From Bacillota bacterium (GTDB lineage: Bacteria; Bacillota; Sulfobacillia; JAJZYS01; JAJZLH01), in NCBI GenBank assembly GCA_021827745.1, contig JAKAUI010000048.1, positions 1 through 40,326 on the forward strand: a stretch of DNA of 40,326 bases. The letters are read 5' to 3'. This document shows, in pieces, positions 35,772 through 40,326 of the stretch. The translations under genes and the position numbers were made by a program. Below the pieces are notes generated by a model, which had not been told where the DNA came from, ran no database searches, and worked only from the letters and a program-made list of their open reading frames with translations. Numbering within the stretch: position 1 is the first letter of the stretch; each line of letters begins with the position of its first letter.

Positions 35772-36746
35772 ATCGACCGGACACAGTGGCCCACTTTGGA
35801 GCAGATGATGGAGGCGCATCTGGCCTTTTCCGCCCAAGGCGGTCTGCGCACGCCGACCCTGAGTGCCGAGGGCCTGGCCGAGGAGCTGCACCTGGACGCC
35901 CTCTACCTGAAGGCGGAGTGCCTGCAGGTCACCGGCTCGTTCAAGTTTCGGGGGGCCTTCACCAAGGTGCACCGGATGGCTCCGTCTCTGAGCGGCAGGG
36001 GTGTCGTCACCTATTCGTCCGGCAACCACGGCCAGGCGGTGGCGGCAGCGGCGAGGCGCCACGGCCTGGCGGCCCTGGTCGTCATGCCGGAGGATGCCGT
36101 GGCCGAAAAGGTCGCCGGCGCCTTGGCGTTCGGGGCCGAGGTGCGTTTTTCCGGTCGGACCTCGCTGGCCCGCCAGGCAGAGGCCGAGGCGATCGCCCAT
36201 GAGCGCGACTGGCCGCTGGTCCCTCCCTTCGACGACCCCTGGGTGATCGCCGGCCAGGCCACGATCGGACTGGAGATCGTCGAGGACGCACCGGACACAG
36301 ACGGTGTGCTGGTCCCGATCGGTGGCGGCGGCATGGCTTCTGGCATCGCGCTCGCCCTCTCCCGGCTCCGTCCCGAATGGCGGGTGTTCGGAGTGGAGCC
36401 AGAGGGCGCCGACGACGCCAGACGGTCTCTCGCCGCTGGCAGCCTGGTCAGCCTGGAGCATCCCGACACCATCTGCGACGGGCTGCGCACCAGTCGGCTC
36501 GGCCAGCTCCCCTTTTCGATCCTGAAGACACACCTCAGCCGGGTCGTGACCGTCACGGACGATCAGGCCGGGCGGGCCGTGCTCCGGCTGTTCAGGGACC
36601 AACATCTTGTGGTCGAGCCCTCCGGCGCTGTCGGCCTGGCCGCCCTGATTGCCGGCCTGGGCGGACAGTTGCGCCGGCCGACCGTGGTGCTCTCTGGGGG
36701 CAACATCTCGGCATCCTACCTGCAGGGCCTGCTCAGCCACAGCTGA
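35772..36746 (+). CDS. PLP-dependent threonine dehydratase-like enzyme
   Basis: The 324-residue fold-type II PLP enzyme carries TGSFKFRGA with the Schiff-base Lys, SSGNHGQAVAAAARRHG (substrate loop), VPIGGGGMASGIALAL (phosphate loop) and VVLSGGNISAS near the C-terminus. Without a regulatory ACT domain it resembles catabolic threonine/serine dehydratases or serine racemases. I place the start at ATC 35772: AAAGGGGGA (35756-35764) lies 7 bases upstream, and the residues read from there (DRTQWPTLEQMMEAH) match the usual N-terminus. The first conventional codon in frame is TTG 35796, which has no Shine-Dalgarno. The gene follows the ArsB-like gene by 36 bases and converges with the metallo-hydrolase gene. 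Confidence 0.88.
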   Translation: MDRTQWPTLEQMMEAHLAFSAQGGLRTPTLSAEGLAEELHLDALYLKAECLQVTGSFKFRGAFTKVHRMAPSLSGRGVVTYSSGNHGQAVAAAARRHGLAALVVMPEDAVAEKVAGALAFGAEVRFSGRTSLARQAEAEAIAHERDWPLVPPFDDPWVIAGQATIGLEIVEDAPDTDGVLVPIGGGGMASGIALALSRLRPEWRVFGVEPEGADDARRSLAAGSLVSLEHPDTICDGLRTSRLGQLPFSILKTHLSRVVTVTDDQAGRAVLRLFRDQHLVVEPSGAVGLAALIAGLGGQLRRPTVVLSGGNISASYLQGLLSHS

Positions 36747-36777
36747 GGTGGTCCGCACTGTTCGGACGGCCCGGTCG

Positions 36778-37401
36778 CTAGGCGCCTTCTGGCCCCTTCC
36801 AGGGTCGTCCATGGCCGGTCAGGAGCCAGCTTGGCCCAAGGGCCAAGAGCCGGGCCGCGCTCTTTTGGGCCTGCTCTTGATCCTCGTTCAGCCACGGGCG
36901 CGGCAGGATCGGGCCCTCGCGGCTGACCACCAGGGCATCTCCGGCAACCACCACCCGGTCGGCCGTCCTGACCAGGGATAGATGGCCGGCCGTGTGCCCG
37001 GGCGTCTCCCAGACTCTGAAGCCGGCCACCTCATCTCCCTCCTTGAGCCAGCGATCGACCGCCACCGGAGAGAGCAGATGGGTCATCATCCGCCGCACCA
37101 GGCGGCGCGGCCTGAGGCTGCCGGAGAGAAACGGACGCTCTAGGGCGCCTGCCCATACTTCGGCGCCGGCCGCCTTGGCCAGCGCTGTGGCAGCGCCGCG
37201 GTGATCGATGTCGCCGTGGGTCAAGGCGACGACATCGAGGCGCCAGCCGGCCAAGGCGAGGAAGCGGCCGATCTGCTCCCGGTCTTTGGGCATGCCGCAG
37301 TCGACCAGCACCGTCTGCCCGCGGTCGCGTATCAGATAGCAGTTCGACTGGCCCAGCCGCGGGCCTGAGAACACCCCGGGAACGAACTCCAGTGCGTTCA
37401 C
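36778..37401 (-). CDS. Metallo-beta-lactamase-fold hydrolase
   Basis: The 207-residue protein has the zinc motif THGDIDHRGA (HxxxDH with the preceding Asp), the third His in ETPGHTAGHLSLV, Asp in VVAGDALVV and the last His in LLTGHGRPW. This glyoxalase II-like set binds two metals. The substrate cannot be stated; thioester or lactone hydrolysis is common in this group. Start GTG 37401 overlaps the TGA of addA (GTGA), so it is co-translated with the helicase-nuclease gene. It converges with the dehydratase-like gene. Confidence 0.88.
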   Translation of the reverse strand: MNALEFVPGVFSGPRLGQSNCYLIRDRGQTVLVDCGMPKDREQIGRFLALAGWRLDVVALTHGDIDHRGAATALAKAAGAEVWAGALERPFLSGSLRPRRLVRRMMTHLLSPVAVDRWLKEGDEVAGFRVWETPGHTAGHLSLVRTADRVVVAGDALVVSREGPILPRPWLNEDQEQAQKSAARLLALGPSWLLTGHGRPWKGPEGA

Positions 37402-40326
37402 TGCTCTTGCCCCATCGGTTCTGGCCCCCCGTTGAGATCCGAGTCGACGACCAGTGCTCCGACATGGCTGAAGTAGAGGGCGACCGTGACCGGTCGCTCC
37501 GCGAAGAGCGCCCTGATTGCCCGCCGATAGCTGTGCATCTGCGGCCCATACTGGGCCGCTCTGCGGGCAAGGTCGTCTTTGCTGATGCGGTCGGTCTTCA
37601 GGTCCACGACCACCACCGCGTCGTCTGCGACAAAGAGGACGTCGATCTGCCCGTGCAGGAGAGAGCCGGCAAGCGGTGTCCCTTCCTCGGCCAGCAGGGT
37701 GAACGGCACCTCGCGCTGCACCCGCTCTGGTGCGGCGGCCAGCCGCTTTCCGATCGGTGTCGAAAAGAGGGCGGCCAGGCCCGGGATGTCGATATGGCCA
37801 GCCTCTTCGGCCGAGAGCACCCCCGCCTGGACCAGCTCCCGGCACTGGCGCTCGATCTCAGGCACGGCATCCTTCGTGGGGTAGTCCAAATGTGCGAGCA
37901 AGAGGTGGCTTGCGGTGCCAATGGCCGCCGGCTGCAGCGAGGCCGCCCGCGGCAGCACGCCCACCGATTGCGCCCTGCTCTCCAGTTCCGTCTCGGCCTC
38001 GTCCTCGACCAGGGAGGTGGCGGTCACCACCTCGGGGGCGCCTGCCTCCGGCAGGGGCAGCCGCTCATCCCAGAGTTCTGGGAGCGAAGGCAGGCCGCTA
38101 TTGGCGGCTCGCTCCTCGGTCGGCGGCAGGAAGGCGCCAGGTGCGTCTGGATGGGGCCAGCTCAAGGACAAAGTGGCAGGGTCCTGAAGCGCCACTGGCG
38201 CCGCCCAGTCCAGATAGCTCCGACCGTCTCTCCAGCGCCCCGCCGGCGTCAGGCCAGACGCCGCCCGCCACCGTACGAGCGCCGCTGTCTGGTCGCGCAC
38301 GGTGCCGACCAGAACCAGCCGGTCCTGGGCCCTGGTCATGGCCACATAGAGCAGGCGGGCCTCTTCCTCGCGCGCTTCTCTGGCCACGGCCAGCTCGATG
38401 CCGGTCGCAAGCGGCGTCAGGCGCCGCACCGCCCGGGCGGGATCAGGGGTGAGCAGTCCCACCCCGAGCTCACGGTGCACGCCCAGGTAGGGCGCCTGGC
38501 GGCGATGGGTCAGGAGGGGCAGGGCGACCCCCGCGCCGGCCAGCACCACCACCGGAAACTCCAGCCCCTTGGCCTGGTGGATGGTCAGGAGCTGGACCGC
38601 GTCTTTTGTCCCCTGCTCGGGCCGGGCATGGTAGGCGTCCCCGGCTCCGGCCCTCGTCGCCTCCACGAAGGCCTGGGGCCCGCCCGACCACCCCTGGCTG
38701 TAGGCGTCGGCCCAGTCTAAGAAGGCGAGCAGGTGGTCGTGGCGCCGCCCTCCGTTCGCCATCGGCAAGACCAGGTCCATGTAACCGGTCTCCTCCATCA
38801 GCTGTCCTACCATCTCTCCGACCGGAAGCCACCGCCAGCTCTGCCAGGTCTCGATCCGCTGGGCGACCTGCTCGTTCACCCGTCTCACGCCGGCCAAGAG
38901 CCCGCCCTCGCCGCCCTTGGCCATGTCGGTCAGCTGATCGAGGCCGACCGCTACAATCGGCGAGCGCAGGACAGTCGCCAGGTCCTGTTCGGTGCAGGTT
39001 CCGGCCGCCACTGCCACAAGACTCTCCATCGTCTGCCACTCCAAGGAGTGGTGCGGCTTGCGGCCAGCGCGCACCTGGGTGGCGAGGCCCAATTCTCCGA
39101 ACACCTCCTGAAAGGCGTGCACCGACTCGGCGCTGCGCACCAGCACCGCCACATCGGACGGTTGGATCGGGCGCAGGCCCAGTCGGCGGTCAAAGACCAT
39201 CTCCTTGTCGGCACACCAGCGGCTGACGCTGCGACCGATCACGGCGGCCTCCGCCTCGGGCCGACTCAGCCATAACTCCTGATCGTCGTCGTCTTCGTCC
39301 TCGCTCGCCCGGTCGGACTCCACCACCCAGACCTCGACCAGCGGCCGCCTGGCATCCGGATAGGTGGCGCGATCGCGGGCCGCCACCAGTGCGGCGGCGC
39401 CCTCGATGCCGGGGAACTCGCCGGTCACCGCCTGCACGGCGTCTAAGATCTCCGTACGGCTGCGAAAGTTCTCGGCCATCTCAAGACGCCGGCCCTGAGT
39501 CGGGAGCCGGTCGGCCAGGGTCTGCAGCAGTTCGGGCTCTGCGTGCCGGAAGCGGTAGATCGACTGGCGCCCGTCTCCCACCACCAAGAGGTTGGGCGGG
39601 GTCGGGGCGGCGGCCAGGAGGCGGGCGAGCAGGGCGTCTTGCAGCGGGTTCGTGTCCTGGTACTCGTCCACCAGGAGGAGGTCGAGGCCGACTGCAAGCT
39701 CCTTCGCCACCGCCGACGGCGCCTGGCCGCTGGTCAGAATCTGATAGGCCATCTGCAGCTGGTCGTCGTAGTCGATCAACCGCCGCTGCCGCTTTAGGCC
39801 CTGGTAGGCCCGAAGCCAGCCAGCGCTCAGCTCGCTTGCGGCGCTGGCCACCGGTGCGAGCACCTGCGCCTCGGCCGCAAGCGAACCCGGCACCGTCGAG
39901 GCGGCGAGGTTCCCCACGGTCGCCTCTGCCGTCTTCACAATCTTGCGCAGCTGGTCCAAAACGGCGTGGTCTCCCTCGTTCAGGCCGACCATCCGCTTGG
40001 GCAAGATCTCGGAAATGACGGCCCCCTGGCCTCCACCAGCCAGGGCGGCCAAGGCGTGGCTGAGCCGAGCGGCCGCGGTGGCCAACGTGGCGTCGGCGAT
40101 CGGCGAAGCGCAAAGCCGCTCGACCTGCCGCCTCCACTGGTCGGCCTGGCGGCCTAGGTCGGCGGTCAGCTCATTGAGCAGGCTGTCTAGCCGCCTGGGG
40201 TCTGTGAACTCGGTGCCAATCCGTTCCAAAAACCCCTCAGGGTCGGGCATCGAGCGGGCAAACCCGATCAGGTGGGAGAGCGCCTGCCGCGTTAGGGGCT
40301 GGGTCCTTTCGTCCCAGTGCCTGGCC
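37398..40326 (-). CDS. addA: ATP-dependent helicase/nuclease subunit A (AddA), 5' end outside window
   Basis: The frame is open at the right edge, so the N-terminus with Walker A is missing; about 975 codons are present out of the usual 1,100-1,250. The UvrD-like motor is represented by LLVDEYQDTN (motif II), VVGDGRQSIYRFRHAEP (III), ENFRSRTEI (IV), TIHQAKGLEFPVVVLAG (V) and LLYVAMTRAQDRLVLVG (VI). The C-terminal RecB-family nuclease domain has HGQIDVLFVADDAVVVVDLKTDR with the metal-binding Asp and the catalytic Lys. With AddB, expected upstream beyond the window, it resects double-strand breaks to start recombination. A metallo-hydrolase gene overlaps its stop. Confidence 0.93.
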   Translation of the reverse strand, partial: ARHWDERTQPLTRQALSHLIGFARSMPDPEGFLERIGTEFTDPRRLDSLLNELTADLGRQADQWRRQVERLCASPIADATLATAAARLSHALAALAGGGQGAVISEILPKRMVGLNEGDHAVLDQLRKIVKTAEATVGNLAASTVPGSLAAEAQVLAPVASAASELSAGWLRAYQGLKRQRRLIDYDDQLQMAYQILTSGQAPSAVAKELAVGLDLLLVDEYQDTNPLQDALLARLLAAAPTPPNLLVVGDGRQSIYRFRHAEPELLQTLADRLPTQGRRLEMAENFRSRTEILDAVQAVTGEFPGIEGAAALVAARDRATYPDARRPLVEVWVVESDRASEDEDDDDQELWLSRPEAEAAVIGRSVSRWCADKEMVFDRRLGLRPIQPSDVAVLVRSAESVHAFQEVFGELGLATQVRAGRKPHHSLEWQTMESLVAVAAGTCTEQDLATVLRSPIVAVGLDQLTDMAKGGEGGLLAGVRRVNEQVAQRIETWQSWRWLPVGEMVGQLMEETGYMDLVLPMANGGRRHDHLLAFLDWADAYSQGWSGGPQAFVEATRAGAGDAYHARPEQGTKDAVQLLTIHQAKGLEFPVVVLAGAGVALPLLTHRRQAPYLGVHRELGVGLLTPDPARAVRRLTPLATGIELAVAREAREEEARLLYVAMTRAQDRLVLVGTVRDQTAALVRWRAASGLTPAGRWRDGRSYLDWAAPVALQDPATLSLSWPHPDAPGAFLPPTEERAANSGLPSLPELWDERLPLPEAGAPEVVTATSLVEDEAETELESRAQSVGVLPRAASLQPAAIGTASHLLLAHLDYPTKDAVPEIERQCRELVQAGVLSAEEAGHIDIPGLAALFSTPIGKRLAAAPERVQREVPFTLLAEEGTPLAGSLLHGQIDVLFVADDAVVVVDLKTDRISKDDLARRAAQYGPQMHSYRRAIRALFAERPVTVALYFSHVGALVVDSDLNGGPEPMGQEQ

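Noticed and set aside
34842-36812. 656-codon minus-strand ORF
   Set aside because: It is antisense to the ArsB-like and dehydratase-like genes and has repetitive charged composition; treated as a shadow.

Overview
The window is about 40 kb of high-GC, gene-dense bacterial chromosome. GTG and TTG starts are common and neighbouring genes often overlap by 1-4 bases. Gene order (tilS-ftsH-two M16 proteases-htrA-fhs-folP-folB-folK-birA-coaX), a class B PBP with PASTA repeats, RecD2, AddA and a tRNA with an encoded CCA all suggest a monoderm lineage, either high-GC Bacillota or a relative such as Chloroflexota. No phylum can be fixed from the sequence alone. I see no phage, IS element or CRISPR array.

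Layout. Positions 1-2180 (minus) hold a vitamin B12 uptake operon: promoter, cobalamin riboswitch, BtuF-like lipoprotein and a BtuC-like permease cut by the window edge. A secreted four-cysteine protein (2405-2992) diverges from it. Positions 3029-5668 (minus) are an acyl-CoA dehydrogenase, an enoyl-CoA hydratase and an alpha/beta hydrolase. Positions 5744-11351 (plus) carry a flavin reductase-like protein, a small membrane protein, a beta-propeller lipoprotein, a thioredoxin-fold DUF929-like protein, VKOR and a PASTA PBP. The DUF929-VKOR pair looks like an extracytoplasmic disulfide-forming system.

Positions 11348-26450 (minus) are one continuous run of 13 genes: tilS, ftsH, ymfF, ymfH, htrA, fhs, folP, folB, folK, birA, coaX, an M24 peptidase and recD2. 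It joins tRNA modification, membrane proteolysis, folate/C1 metabolism, cofactor synthesis and DNA repair. Upstream, in the same orientation, is an XRE-ImmA/IrrE regulator followed by a MazF-type toxin, with a promoter covered by two inverted repeats. Then come tRNA-Glu(UUC) and a short core-type MetE methionine synthase.

The most notable item is at 29562-30029. This glutaredoxin-like gene has an in-frame TGA exactly where the first cysteine of the CPYC redox motif should be. About 30 nt downstream is a hairpin with a bulged U and a GGA apical loop, which resembles a bacterial SECIS. I read it as a candidate selenocysteine (UPYC) glutaredoxin. The remaining part (30080-40326) holds a GH1 glycosidase, a thymidylate kinase lacking the P-loop lysine, an orphan DNA methyltransferase, a DHA2-type MFS transporter, an ArsB-like transporter, a threonine dehydratase-like enzyme, a metallo-beta-lactamase hydrolase and most of AddA. 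Several genes with a strong Shine-Dalgarno appear to lack an ATG, GTG or TTG at the right distance.
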